Assembly (NCBI RefSeq): GCF_014305095.1
Contig: NZ_JACRUI010000001.1
Coordinates: 186,001 to 250,000, forward strand
Reading direction: 5' to 3'
DNA from: Flavobacterium kayseriense
GTDB lineage: Bacteria > Bacteroidota > Bacteroidia > Flavobacteriales > Flavobacteriaceae
DNA: 64,000 nucleotides
Position numbers and translations under genes: made by a program. How positions within the stretch are numbered: the stretch's first letter is position 1; each line of letters begins with the position of its first letter. The notes under the pieces were generated by a model. The model saw only the letters and a list, made by a program, of their open reading frames with translations. It made no database searches and was not told where the DNA came from. Shown piece by piece: positions 35,301 to 50,300 of the stretch.

Positions 35301-38300
35301 GTAATATCTCTTAATTGCGGTAGACCTCCATGAAGGAGCTGTACCCAATACAATTTTACTGCTAACCCAAGTAGGTTTTGTACTTCCTGTTACATTTAAG
35401 AAATTAATCGTCGTGAACGGATTACCAAAATCATAATCTTGTCCGTTATTAAAGACATGTTCTCTGCGTACAATTCCACTTACGTCACCCATACCAATAG
35501 TTACTGCAAGTGCGCCCATATTTAAAGTCGTTGTTCCGGTCATATTCAAAGCACCCCTAACTGCTGTAGGATTTGCTGTAACTAAATTCAAATTACCTTC
35601 TACTGTTAGGTCAATACTGCTATTTACTCCAGCATTATTATTGATAGAAAGATTCTTAAAAGAGGTCAAACTTGCCCCCGAGATCGTTTGTAATGCGGTA
35701 CCATTTAATAAAATAGTTGTTCCTGTCTGGGTCGTAAATGATCCGTTATTAACAAAGTTTCCTCCTATTTCATGGTCAAATAAACCCGTATTAAATAACG
35801 AACCAGAGCCTATTGATAAATTTCCTGCAAGGTCTATAACATTATTTGCAGTAACACTAGCCAGACCCCAAATGGCCAGATCACCCAAAACATCCATATT
35901 TTGACCAGGCATTGTTTTAACATCTGTGCCACTTAAACTCAAATTATAATACCCTGGAATCGTTCCGTTTGGATAAACCACATTTTGTGTAGCCCCGTTA
36001 TAATTGATTGTATTTAAGAATGCTGTTGCATCTAGAATACCATTATTGGTCAGTGCACCAGCAATTCCCATGTTGCTATTTGCTTGTGGAGTTAAACTAG
36101 CTCCGCTGCCAACAATTACATTATAGAAATTAGTATCTCCACTGATTTTCAAATTAACATCCGTAAAAAACACACTACTCGTACTCGCATTAAATGTACC
36201 ACCAGCATTTTGCCACACTACATCTCCACTATCATTAAACAAATAAAACTCTGATCCAGAGCTAGCATTTACAATACCTGCATTTTGAATAATCAATTGA
36301 TGTGCCTCGGCTACTGTTGGTAATATTGGGTCATAAGTTGTAGTAGTCGCATTCGGTATTGTCATTCTAGTAAACTTGCTAGGGTAACTTGCGGGAGTCC
36401 AGTTAAACGGGTTATTCCAATCAGTAGATTGTGAACCATTCCAAGTAATATTAGGATTTTCTGTAGATGACAAAGCAATCTCCGTTTGACCAAAAGCGGA
36501 AGGTCTTGCGCCAATATTAACGTTTTTTAAATCGATACTATTATTGGATTCATCTTTCGAATTGTATCCCCATTCTACTATGGTAGGAGTTGGTAATCCT
36601 ATTGCACCAAAAAATACCAATTGTGATTCATCGGCACCATTTAGTTCCGAATCCAGATAATTTAATTGTACTGTTGCATAATTATTGCTAGCCCCTGTTT
36701 GAGCTAAATCATACACTCTTTTCACAGCCGTTGTTTTCCAAGTTGGGGCAGCACCAATCTTAGTTTTTACACTTACTTGCGTAGGTTTTGTTCCTATTGC
36801 GCCAAAAATAATCAAGGTTTTACTATTACCAAAAGTATACGATTGATTGGTGACAAAAGTATGCGCACGTTTTACAATTCCGGTAACATCTCCTATCCCT
36901 GTATTTGTAGCCGCAGCAGACAGTGACAGTGTATTAATCCCCATATCCAAACTACCTAATGTAGCAGTTGGATTATCACTTTGTAAATCCAAAGTTCCGT
37001 TAACCGTTAGGTCTTTACTAACCGTTACACCAAACGTATTTAAAACCAACAAGTTATTAAAAGCCGTAGTAACCGCTGTACCAGATATGCTTTGAGCAGC
37101 AGTCAAACCATTCATTACAAACGTACTCCCTGTAGTATTGAGTACCCCATTGTGAGTAAAGTTTCCTCCAACTGTATGCGTGTTGGCCCCAGCGTCAAAA
37201 GTAGTGTTTGCTCCTACTGACAAATCCCCTACAATCACCATACTGTTAGGAGTAGTGACACTCACTGTTCCTGCCAAAGTAAAATTTCCTAAAATAGATA
37301 GGTTTGTTGAGGGTAATGTTTTCGTACCGCTTCCGCTCAGAATCAAGCTTGAATAACGATTTGTAGCAGCATACGGAATAACTATATTTTGATTTGCGCC
37401 ATTGTACTCTACCGTGGTTACGTTTCCATCCCAAGCCGGACGCCAAACTCCAATATTATTCATGGCACCTGCGATTCGCATCGTACTTCCGGTTTTCATA
37501 AGTAAATTAGCATCTGTATCAACAGTTACATTATAAAAACTAGTTGCTCCAGCAATATCTGCAGTATCACTTTTAAAGAGAACCGTACTTGTATTTGGAT
37601 TAAAAACCCCTCCTTCATTCACCCATACATTAGCGCCATCTGTCAATGTCATTTGAGCATTTGCAACCGCATTTAGTATACTATTGCTTTGTAATTTGAT
37701 CGCTCTAATAGTAGTTTCGATAGGAACAATAGGATCAAATGTAGTTATAGCTGCGTCGGGTATAATGATATTCACAAAATCTGACGGAGCTCCATTTGGT
37801 GTCCAGTTATTTACGGTAGTCCATGACGTACTAACAGATCCGTTCCAAGTTAGGGTTTCGATCTCGTTTGCACTTAATCCAAGCTCCAAAGTACCGAAAG
37901 TAGAGGGGAAAAATGCCATGTTAATATTGGACAATTTCACCCAGTTTTCGGTTGTATTGATGCTAGCACGACCATGTTCGAATAAAATTCCGGGTGGATT
38001 TCGATAAGAGAAATACACCAATTTACTTTCGTCGTTATTATTTATCTCAGAGTCCAAGTAGCCCGCTTTGATTGTTGCAGCAGTTGGACTGGTACCCACA
38101 GCTCCTGTTTGAATTAAGGCATAGACTCTTTTCACGCCGCTTGTTTTCCAAGATGGATTGGCGCCAATTGATAACTTAACGCTAATCGAAGTTGGTAATG
38201 TTCCTGTATTTTCAAAATAAACGACCATGTTTTTATCATTAAAACTATAGTCTTTATTTGCAACAAAACTATTTCTTTGAACAATACCTGTTAAATCACC

Positions 38301-41300
38301 ATCACCAACAGTGACCGCATCTACTCCCATGGTAATGATTTTTGTTCCTGTGTCAAAAGTTCCTTTCACATCTGATGGATTGGCGCTTAGTAAATTTAAA
38401 ATCCCGGTAATCGTCAGGTCACTATTTGAGGTTACCCCCACTTCATTATTAATGGTAAGATTCGGAATCGTATTCGACACAAAGGCGCCACTAGAAATAG
38501 TTTGCAGTTCGTCACTTTCAAAAATCACAGTTGATCCTGCAGTAGTCGCATCGAGTTGTCCACCGTTGGTGAGATACAAATCGCCACGAAGGGTTAATGC
38601 TTTACCGTTTACTTTAAATTTATAGGTAGATTGTCCATTGACTATACTTCCTACTATTCGATCTTGATCCAAAACACAATCTCTAATAGGGGATGCTGCA
38701 AAAACAATTGATGCTTCGTCTAATGGAACTGAACCAGCAGACCAGTTTCCAGCGGTATTAAAATCAGTGCTCACTGTTCCTAGCCAACTATTGGTGTTAA
38801 ACTCCCAAGCCCCAATATTTGGCGGAATACCACGAGCCGTTTGCGCATAATCTAGAGTAATATTTGTACCTACTACCCCAAGAGTAGAGGTATTTACTTT
38901 ATAATCGCCAGCAGTCAACCCACCTGCATTTGAAAAACCTGGGTTGCTATTATTACTATTTGCGTCTTGACCGCTTACGATTGGTAATGAAACAACATTA
39001 CTTCCGTTGTAATTTCCTATCACGCCGCCCGTGCCTGATGCCCAATAAATATTATAATCCAAAGTCAAATTACTTGCGCCGCTATAGTTTAAAAACACAG
39101 CATAATGTGCATTTGTCCCACCTGAAGTTGCTCTAAAATTCGAAAAAATGTTATTTCTAAAATCTCTTACTGTTCCACCTGCTGCTTCATAAAAAGCATA
39201 CGATTTATTCACAATTCCACTACCTAATGACCCATTGATATAAACAGTATTAAAATAAAGGCTTGAACTACTGCCACTTGCTCCACTACTGTAAATACCG
39301 TAAATGGTTGTCGCGGTATTACCGCCTAATGTGACAATATTATTAGCTAAAGTTGCCGTTCCTTGGCCAATTCGAATACCATAAATACTCGCATTAGCAG
39401 AACTAGAACTAACGGATAGATTTCGAATAAAATTACGATTGACCAAATTTGCCCCTGTACTGCCCGAAAAAGAAATACCTGCAATGTACCCCGTAAAAGC
39501 GACATTTGTATTTGACAAATTGTAGATAATCGTTTCTGTCACCGTATTCACAGCCGCCGTTCCGGTCATCTCAACCCCAGAAACTGTGCCCGTAGTCGCA
39601 CCCAATGCGGTGCTAAACAAATCATGAATACTATTTTTCACCAAAGTTGCCGTTCCTGCAGTGGTATACACACCCACTGTTCTAGACACTTGCGTACCTG
39701 TGTAGGCATTGCTCAAATTGACAATCGTATTAGTTGTAAGCGTATGAGTTCCGGTAGACTGCAAGTATATCCCTATCAAATTCTGCCCAACGGTTGCCGT
39801 AGACGCTGTAGAAGCTGTTGCTATACTATTTGACGTCCCATTACTCCCAATTATATTCTGAGTAATATTGATTGTTCCGGCAACACCTGATTTTTTGTAA
39901 ATTCCAGTAAAACTATGTGCAGCCGTTGTACTGCTTCCGTAGATTGAAATAGAGCCAATATTATTTTTCGAAATAGACACAGTGTTGGCACTTCCTATAT
40001 AAATTCCGTAGGAATCTGCATTGGTATTTGTTGTCAATGTAATAGATCCTGTACCTGTTGCCGAACCAATAACATTTCCCGTTGTCGTACCAATATTAAC
40101 TGTACCTGCGTTTACTTCTATTCCGCGCCAAGGCGTTGCACTTGAACTGGTGTAATTGAAATTCTGAATCGAATTTGACTGAATTGAACTTGCTGTAACA
40201 GCACCAACATTTAGATAAATTCCTCTAAAACTATGATTGGTATTGGCGTTTACAGTCCACGCACCACCCCCGTTTACTGCTGCTTTACCACCGATATAAT
40301 TGCTAGAAACTGTAAAATTATTTCCGTTTACATCATCAATAAGGATAGCAGTGTACACATACGAGCCCGTTGTAGGGACCATAGTATTCGTTTCATAAAA
40401 ACTGTTATTCGAAATAGACCAATCAGATGAGTTTGCACCCAAGTTGATTCCGTTTGAAGAACTATTATTGTTGACAAAATCAAAAATAGTATTGTATCGT
40501 ATTGAATTTGAACTATTTTCCTTACCTGCAGTACCAAGGGAATAGATTGCATTTATAGGTCGGTTTCCTGCCGAATTGCTTATCGCATTGTATTCTACGA
40601 TAGTGTTGTCATTACCATTTCCTGTGGTTGAGGTAGCAAATTCAAGCAATCCATTTGTAGCACTATTGGATGATCCGTTAATATTTAAGTATTTTAAAGT
40701 ATTTGATTCAGCTGAATTACTCAATCGAATAGTTGCTGTGCCGGCACTATTTGACGTACTTGTGTTGACGATACTCAAACTTTTTGTTGACCCCGTTTGG
40801 TTCACACGTCCATCGAGGGTGACATTATCGGCACCGTTCAAACTGATTAATGGTGCAGCTGCAATAGCTCCAGAAACGTACAATCCTGTTTTAGTAGGAT
40901 ACATTTTCAAGCTAGTCCATGCTCCTTGGTTAAGCGTAGCAGTAGTGTCTTCGGTAGTGCTTCCTATAAGCGTTACGACTACATCTTTACCGGTTTGATC
41001 ATAGCTATTTATGGCCGCAAAAGCTCCAGAGACCTTACTATAACTTCCGTTACTTAAGGCATTAGCGTTTGAAACTATGACATTTGGCAATTTTCCATTA
41101 AATTCGTCAGCCCCTATATCTGGCGCAGATCCCGCACCATTTGTTTGCACTGCATAACCGGTGTTCCCTGCTCTGATTTGACCTTCAAAATCCGTGGTAA
41201 TTCCCGAAATATTCACAGCCCCACTTTCGATAAAAGTAATATCATTGTTGCTTATTTTTAGAAAATCAACACTAGACCCTACTGTACTTATAAACTGTGG

Positions 41301-44300
41301 ATTTTCGGATACCGAAAGTTGATCACGAGGAGCAATTGTACCTGCTGTAAAAATACCCGCTTTGTAGGCGGTTATATCTTGGGCAGCGTTTGTACCGTTA
41401 GAATAAATTAAATTACTAGCACTTGGAACTCCAGCGTAAAATAAATTATTATTAGACAACGAATTATAATTATTAAGTACCAATGAGGTACCCGGGCCTT
41501 GTCTAAAAGCAACTGTCGATCCAGTACCATTGGCTGTAGAAAGATTTACAACAATGTTATTTCTTAAATTTAACGCACCGGTACTCGCAGTCGTATTGGC
41601 TGCATGAAATACTGCACTAGACCCAAAATTTGTTCCGGTAGATGTCGCATTTAGATAAATACTATTAAAATATACATTAGTTGTCGATCTAACACCGTTA
41701 TTGGTCATGCTTATTCCTCGCACATTGTCTGTCATATTTGCAGCTGGGGCAGTTATTGATGCAATTCGGTTATTGTGAATAGTGGTAACTTGATCGGCGG
41801 TTGTTCCCGAAACCAATATTCCGTTTACTGTTCCAGTTGTAAGACCTGAAGCTGATGACGAAATATCATATATTTTATTTTGATAAATTGTAGTAATAGA
41901 ACCGCCCGTAACTCCGATTCCGCTGACGCTTCCTGTCGTGATATTATTCGCTTGAAGACCATAAATGGTGTTTTGATAGATATTTTTTTCAGTTCCGCTA
42001 GTGATAGCAATACCGTTTACAATCGTAGCCACAGTTCCTGTAGATACTAAAGAATAAATGTTATTCGAATAAATTTTGTCATTTCCTGCTCCTGTTGTAA
42101 TTCCGTAAATCGATCCTGCACTGGTATTGTTTCGAATAGTATTGTTTGTCGTTGCATTGGCGGTACTGGTAATATTAACGTTCATTGCGATAATTGTTCC
42201 AGTTCCTGCAGTCCAATTTTCAAATGTATTTCCAGAAATTGTTTTGGTAACCAAACCTGTTCCGGCATCGGTATTTACCCAACCCGCGATCGTCGCCGCT
42301 CCATTTATCGTAATATTCGAAAAATTATTATTGTTATTATTTACTACCACATTACTATTGTTTGTGGAGGCGATACTATTAAACAAGGTGATTGCTCCAC
42401 TTGCTGCCGTACGTGTAAATGAGGTCGCAATACTGTTATTGTTAACATTTTGGATTCCGTTTGCAGGCATGATCACACTGTTGGAGATAAAAATAATTCC
42501 TCCAGTAGTGTTGACATTTAGTGCTGTAAAAGTATTTCCGCTAATCGTTTGAGATAGAGTAGTAGCCGAATTGATAATATAGGTGTTGGCATTTGTACCC
42601 GCAACTGTATAAGTAATTCCTCTTATATCATTATTTTGAATTGATAAAGCACAGTTTGCAGAACCACCTGTGTTACTGATTCCTAATAAAGTAGCTGAAT
42701 TGGCAACAGAATAAGTGATTAAACCACCTGTAATATTTCCTAATTGGTTGTTTTCGATTGTAATTTGAGATAAAACAGCTCCACTATTCGAAATTCCTGT
42801 AACTGCTCCAGTCGCTACCGCCTTAGTTAAATTTCTAATTTTGTTTGCCGTAATCGCTACCGTTGTGGCTGCAGCAGTATTTGAAACACCTGTTAAAATT
42901 CCTGTACCTGTTGTGGTTGCGGTTACCACAGAATTATTTGTTACAGACACCAGTCCAGAAACACCAGCATTCAAAATACCATTTAAAACAGATAACGCCG
43001 TACCATAAGACGAAACATTCTGAATCGTATTGCCACTAATAGTGATTCCTCCAGTAGCTAGATTATAGATTCCGTTCAAAGTACAAACCCCTGTTGTGGT
43101 CGTTCCTAATGTTCCTATGGCGATCGAATTTGCCGTACTCGTACTTCCAATCGTATTGTCCGCCACTGTAAATTGCCCACCTCCAGCGGTGTTGATACCA
43201 TGAAAAGTATAGCCTATACCGGCAGCTCCACTTGTACTAATGGAACCAATGGTATTGTTTTTTATATTCACCGTACTTGTTGAGGTACAATAAATACCTG
43301 CGACATAACTAAGTGTTATACTAGAACTCACGGTAATAGAACCATTTCCAGTCGTTTCACCTATTGTATTTCCAGTTGTAGTACCGATATCTAATTTTCC
43401 TGCTAATACCGATATTCCCGTAAAAATACCTGGAGCTGCCGTAACAGCTGTAGATACCGTATTCGATAAATTGATTCCTGCAATTTTATTTCCTTGAACG
43501 CTTGATGAGGATAAGGTTCCAACCGTCATTTCGATACCAAAAAAACGATTGCTTACTGCTCCACTGTAGGTAGTTGTTCCCGTTGAGGAAGCATTAGCAT
43601 ATCCTATGGTGTTGTTTAGTATCGAATAACCTACTCCCGACGCAGTTATAATATTGATACCTCTATGAGTATTTCCTGTTGTAGCAGTACGAGTTGCCGT
43701 TTGAAAAAACTTATTTCCAGAAATAGTCCAAGCAGAACTATTAGAAGCAATTAAAATTCCGTTTGAAGCCAAAGCAGCATTGTAGTAATCTTGAATGGTA
43801 TTATTGCTAATGGTAATTTCGCTATTGTCAATCAATACGGAACTTCCGGCAGAATAAATCGCATTGGTAGGCAAGTTAGTTCCAACCGCTTTGATCGTAT
43901 TGCTTACAATCGAATTGTTAACATTACCTACCGATGCAGCTGTTGAGAACAGTATCGTAGCAGTGGAAGCTAATGTTGATGCTCCTTCGATAGTACAATT
44001 GCGCACTGTATTATTTGTCGCATCATTTATAAAACGGATAGTACTCGTACCTGCCGTACTCGCTGTGCTAGCATTCGAAATGGTTAAAGAATTTCCGCCA
44101 CTGTTCAAACCGTCAACAACAACGTAATCTGCCCCATTAAAATTAAGTAAGGCACCTCCTGTTAGTGTACCTGAAATTGTTCTAGCAGCTCCTCCACTTG
44201 GAGAGATGGTCAGCGTACTAAAATCGGTACAACCATAATTCAATTGATTCAATGCATTTGTTCCAGGCTCTACAATATCGCTAATAATATTGGCTGTCAA

Positions 44301-47300
44301 GTTAGCGGAAAGTCCTTTGGAATTTAACTCGGCAAACAAACCACCAGTCCCGGTAAGCGTTGGATAAGTCCCGCCAGTTCCCACAGTTACAGTCCCGCTT
44401 AGCCCGGCCAAAATTGTAAAACTGTTAATGGTACCCCCGATAGGAAAAGCAGCAGATGTCAACGCTACACTTGTAGGCGCAGCCGCGTAGGTACCTGTAT
44501 TGATACCCACATAAGGCGACGGTGTTACAATGTCTTGGGCAGTAATGAAATACTGAATCACATCGTTAGTCGTTGCTCCACCAAAAAGCAGACTATAATT
44601 AATAGAGAAATCAAACGGACTTGCAGTACTCGTTGTTTCAATATATTTCCAACCATCTGTACTACTTGTATTTGTAGCTGGCAAAACATTGCTGTTGCCA
44701 ATAGCTTTCTTAAAATAAATTCTAGGTCGTGTACCGGTAGTAACATTTACTCCAGTTGCATCTGAAATAATAGCCGAAATGGTTTTGTTACTCAAACAAC
44801 TATTGTCGGCTAGGGCAGTGTACGTTATCGAAGGAGGTGAAGCATCAATCGCCACATAGTCATTTTCATACGCCCCCATATCTGGCGCTGAAGTACTCGC
44901 TCCTGTATACCCTGGATTTCCTTGACGAATAGTACCTAAATAATCCACTATATAATCAGCAATATTCACCGCTCCACTTTCTATTTGCGTAGCGATACTG
45001 GTATTTACTTTTAAATAATTCGCATTGGAACCTGCTGTGCTAATAAAATTTAAATTTTCACTTACCGAAACCTGATCACGTGGCGCGATAGTTCCAGCAG
45101 TAAAACTTCCGGCCTTGTATTGTGCAAAAGTTTGTGCCGTACTCGTTCCGTCGCTATAAATTAAATAGGTTGAGCTTGGTGTTCCAGCATAAAATAAATT
45201 GTTTTTTGAGGTAGTTGCATAATTGTTTAATGCATTTGCACTACCTGAGCTTCGACGAAAAGCTACCGTTGTTCCTGAACCTTTTGGTACTGAATTATTA
45301 ATGATAATATTATTTCGCAGATTCAATGTCGCGGTAGTAGCAGTTGTGCTTGTAGTATGGTAAATACCCGATGAGCCCGAGTTAGTCCCACTCGAAGCTG
45401 CCGCATTTAAATAGACTGTATTGTAATATACATTGGTCGTCGAAGTCGTACCAGTCGAGATAAAACCCAGTCCACGAATCAAGTCTGTTCCACTAGCTGC
45501 ACTTACTCTCAAATCTCCTATCACATTATTTGTAACATTAGTTATCAAGGAAGCCGTACTACCCGAAACTTGAATACCATACACCACACCACTTGAAATA
45601 GCAGTACTTGAAGAGGATAAATCATAAATTTTATTTCCATCTAAATTTACTGCTGATCCTCCGGTAACCCAGATTCCTGTAATCGTTCCAGTAGTGTTAG
45701 CTCCTGCAGATAAAGTAAAAACTTTATTTTCATATACATTCACAGTTGTCCCACCAGAGATTAAAATTCCACGCACAGACCCAGTTGTAAATGCACTTCC
45801 TACTAAATTAGAAATCGTATTTTGATAAATATTTTTTGTAATTCCACCAGTACTATTTATACCGGTAATACTAGTTAATAACCCTCCCGAGGAACTGAAG
45901 TTGTTTATGGTGTTTTGATAAATTTTATCACTTCCCACTGCTGTTGTGATCCCAGTCAAAGAACCCGTACCACTTATATTTTGAATACTATTGCCATAGG
46001 TTTTATTCGTTTCACTAACAACATTTACATTCAGCGCTGTTACAGCACCTGAACCACTTGACCAGTTTTCAAATTTATTGTTGTAAATTGTTTTATCTAC
46101 ATTACCGGTTCCTGAATCTTGATTTACCCAACCGTTGATAGATGATGTTCCTCCTTGGGTAATGTTCGAAAAGTTATTATTATTATTTGTTACTACTACA
46201 CCGGTATTATTTGTAATGGCTGTACTTGTAAATAAAGTTATTGCTCCCGAAGTAGCAGCTGCATTTCGAACAAAGCCTGTTACGATACTGTTATTATCAA
46301 TGTTCTGAACACCATTTGCAGGCATAGTAACACTGTTCGAAATGAAAGTAATTGCTCCTGTAGTGTTTACATTAAGATTAGTAAAGGTATTATTGCTAAT
46401 GTTTTGTTTTAAGGTAGTTGCAGAATTGCTAATATAAGTATTGGCATTTGATCCTGATGCTCCGGTATAATTAACACCTCTTATATCATTATTCTGAATC
46501 GAAAGTTCACAACTTGCGGCACCCCCAGTATTATTTATCCCAAATAAAGCAACTGTATTTGCAGCAGAATAGGTCACTAATCCACCACTTGTATTCCCTA
46601 ATTGATTACCATTAATATTTATATTCGTCAAAATAGCGCCAACATTTGCTATGGCAGTGAAATAACCACCAGTGGATGTTCTTAAATGATTCCTTATGAT
46701 ATTGTTGTTAATATTTAAAGTAGAAACTACAGCCGAATTGTAAATAGGATAATACGTAATGGCAGTGCTTGAATTTGTACCTGTGTTGGTACCCGAAATA
46801 ATAGAGTTTGTATTAATATCTACCGTACTCGATCCTGCTGTATTTATAATCCCATTATAAACTGAGAAACTTGTTCCATAAACCGTGGTATTTTGAATCG
46901 TATTAGTAGTTATCGAAATTAAACCTGACCCGCTATTAAATATTCCTCGAAAGGTACACACTGCCGCCAAAGTCCCCGAATCACCAATAGTAATTGAATT
47001 TGCTGTCGTTGAACTTCCAATAGTATTATTAGCTATAGAAAAATTACCACCCACACCTAAAGTATAGATTCCGTTAAACGTATAACCAATGGCGGTACCA
47101 CCGTTTGTAATGATAGCTCCTACATTGTTATTACTGATCCCTACAGTTCCTACTGACGAAACATATATTCCGTTTATCAATCCTAATGAAGTAGTGCTCG
47201 AAACCTGAATGGCATCAGTACCAGTGGTGGCTCCAACAGTGTTTCCAGTTGTAGTACCAATGTTTACATTTCCTCCCAGTACTGAGATACCCGAAAAAAT

Positions 47301-50300
47301 ACCTGCAGCTGAAGCTGTACCAATTGTTGTAGAAAAATTGATATTACTAATAGTGTTTCCTTGTACATTCGATACTGTCGCTGTTCCCACCGTCATTTCA
47401 ATCCCTCTATACAAAGTTGATTGACCTGTGTAGGTGGTCAAACCTGTTGCCGATGCACTATTATACCCAATAACATTATTATTTACAGTATAATTTATTC
47501 CAGAAGCTGTAATAATATTAATAGCACGGTGCGTTAAACCTGCAGTTGTCGTAGTACGAGTGGCTGTTTGATAAAATTTATTATTCGAAATTGTCCAAGC
47601 CGAACTATTCGAAAACAAATAAATTCCGTTTGAAGAAGCCGCAGCATTGAAATAATTATAAATCGTACAATTGCTAACAAAGTTTGAACTGTTGTCTGCA
47701 CTCACAGAAGATCCTGCAGAATATATTGCATTAGTAGGAGTAGTTGCCCCATCACGTATGTCGCAATATTCAATCGTATTGTTATCATTCCCCACAGCAT
47801 CACCTGACCCAAAAACGATTAGACCACTTGCTGTAGAGGAAGTTGACCCTTGTACATTGCAATATCTGATTGTATTTGAAGTGGCATCATTTATAAACTG
47901 AAGTACACTACCACTACTGTTTGTATTCGAAAATGACAAACTTGTACTTCCTAGCTGGTTTACTCTACCATCAATAATTACATTGTCTGCCCCATTCAAA
48001 TTGATTAATTGTCCCGCAACACTTCCTTCTATTTTTAAATTTGGTGCCGTAGGATAAAGTAAAACCGAAGAATACAAAGAAGATCCATTTCCAGAATTAT
48101 TCAAAGTAGCCGTAGCCGTTTCAATTGTATTCCCTCTAATTTTTATGGTAATTACTCCTTGATGTGTTCCATCATTAATTTTATCAAAAGCTTCTTTTAC
48201 TGTCGAATAGCATCCGAAAATTGTTCCTGCACTTGCAGCAACTTCAACATTACCAGTACTAATTATTGCCGTTACTTGAGTTCGCGTCGCTGTTGTACAA
48301 CTCGTATTTGTAGCATCAACCCAATAAGAGGTTGTTGTTGATAATACGGGAGTTGTAAAACTCGTACCCGTTCCCAAAGAACTTCCACCTGTAGCTGCAG
48401 CATACCAATTTATGGTTCCTGCCGAAGCAGTTGCACTCAAAACCACACTTCCTATTCCACAACTAGATGCATTTGTAGTTTGTGTAATGGTAGGAATAGG
48501 ATTCACCGTTAAGGTTGCTGTTGCAGTCGCCCCAATGATATTAGCTTCGTTTGTAAATCGCACTCTATAGCGATTCCCGGTCATGATAGCGGTTACGCCC
48601 GTGAGCGTAAGCCCTACCGATGTTCCACTTGCTACAGTTCCCGATTGACCCGATAAATCAACATAAGTACTTCCGTTATTGGTACTTACTTGCCATTGGT
48701 AACTAACAGTCGTGTTGGCTGTTGTTGTTGGAGTAGTGGTCAAAGTAGCTGTTGTTGCCGTGGCTGAAAAAGTTACATTTTGCCCCTCGCATGCTGTTTT
48801 ATTTATAGGAGCTGCGCTTACATTTAGACTAATTCCTTGTGTATAGGCACTCTTTCCACCAGATGTAGTCAAAGGAGTGGCATAACTTGCAATTAACACT
48901 TTACCAAAAGCATCTACTTGTGGAGAACCTGTTATTCCGCCATAAGTTCCATCACCATTAGTATCAACCAATGCGCCATAAGCTTCATTAGCATCAGAGC
49001 AACCATCATTATCACTATCCGCATCTAAATAATTAGGTATTCCATCATTGTCGTTGTCACATCCTAAAACAATTTTACTTATCTCACTACCAGATAAAAC
49101 TGAAGGATAATGCACTACATCATCGATCAATCCTCCAAAATAATTTGCTGAAGAGGCACCAAAAGCACCTCCATTTGAATACCCTATATGCTGTACATCA
49201 GAATGTGCTGCTAATTCACCAAATCCTGTTGCCAAGGTCGTTGAAGCCACTCCATCGAGGTACAAAATCACATTTCCGTTACTATAGGTAAGCGCTACAT
49301 GATGCCATAAGCCGTCACCCGGATACGTGAATGTAGCCGTATTTTTCTGCGTTGCATCGCCACCTTCGCGCACTGCTGCCTCTAATGTTGCACCGTTTAA
49401 ACGAACAGCAACACCATTGGTAGTTCCTCCTTCTTCAAAAATGGTTTGAATACCCGAAAGTGAACTTGGCTTTATCCAAATAGAATACGAAAAATTAGTA
49501 ATTGCTTGGTTCAAAAAAGTACCATTGCTATACTGCAAATAATTAGAAGTTCCGTTGAAAGATGCCGAATGCGTTCCCTTTTTACTATCTGTGGAAAATG
49601 AAACAGAGCTGCCCGATTGTGCATTATAATTATTTCCAGACAAATCAGCAGTCATGTTGTCCAATGACCAATACCCATCATAACCCGCAGTAGGAATACA
49701 ATTGTTTTCGATCGCATTCAGTATACCATCATTATCTGCATCCAAATCAAAAATATCCCCCACACCATCACCATCCTTATCGTTTGGTATCGTCACAAAA
49801 ACATCAATACTACCGATTTGCGAACAAACATTTGACAATTTTTCGGTAAGCGTATACGTATAACTTGTATTGGTCGTAGGATTTACAGCAATAGAAGCAG
49901 TGTTAGCGCCTCCTGGACTCCATACTATCGTTGGGTTTAACGGAACGTCATCATCATACGTTGGACTACCATATAGCGCACCGTCTTCAGCACTAGCAGT
50001 ACTGGCCAGATCCAAAACCGAATTATCGAAATTGATATACACATCCAAATCAGCATCTACTACGGGAGCGTTGAGTACGTGATCTTTTTCAATAACAATT
50101 TCAGATTGCAGCAATGATCTATTCCAAAGTTTAAAACCATCTACTTTTCCATTAAAATAATTATTTGAGCTCGTAGTATTGTTTTGAAAGCGAATATTAG
50201 AATTTGATCCGATGGCTACAGCTCCAGAATGAGCATTGATACCATTGCTCGCTTTAGTACCTTCGTTGAATGCTCCAATTAGTGTCCCGTTCAAATACCC

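Noticed and set aside
40576..42552. Long plus-strand reading frames opposite the giant gene, for example 40576-40998 and 42127-42552
   Set aside because: They are complements of the Thr/Asn/Ala/Gly-rich repeats, giving Val/Leu/Ile-rich nonsense proteins. The same happens along the whole giant gene.
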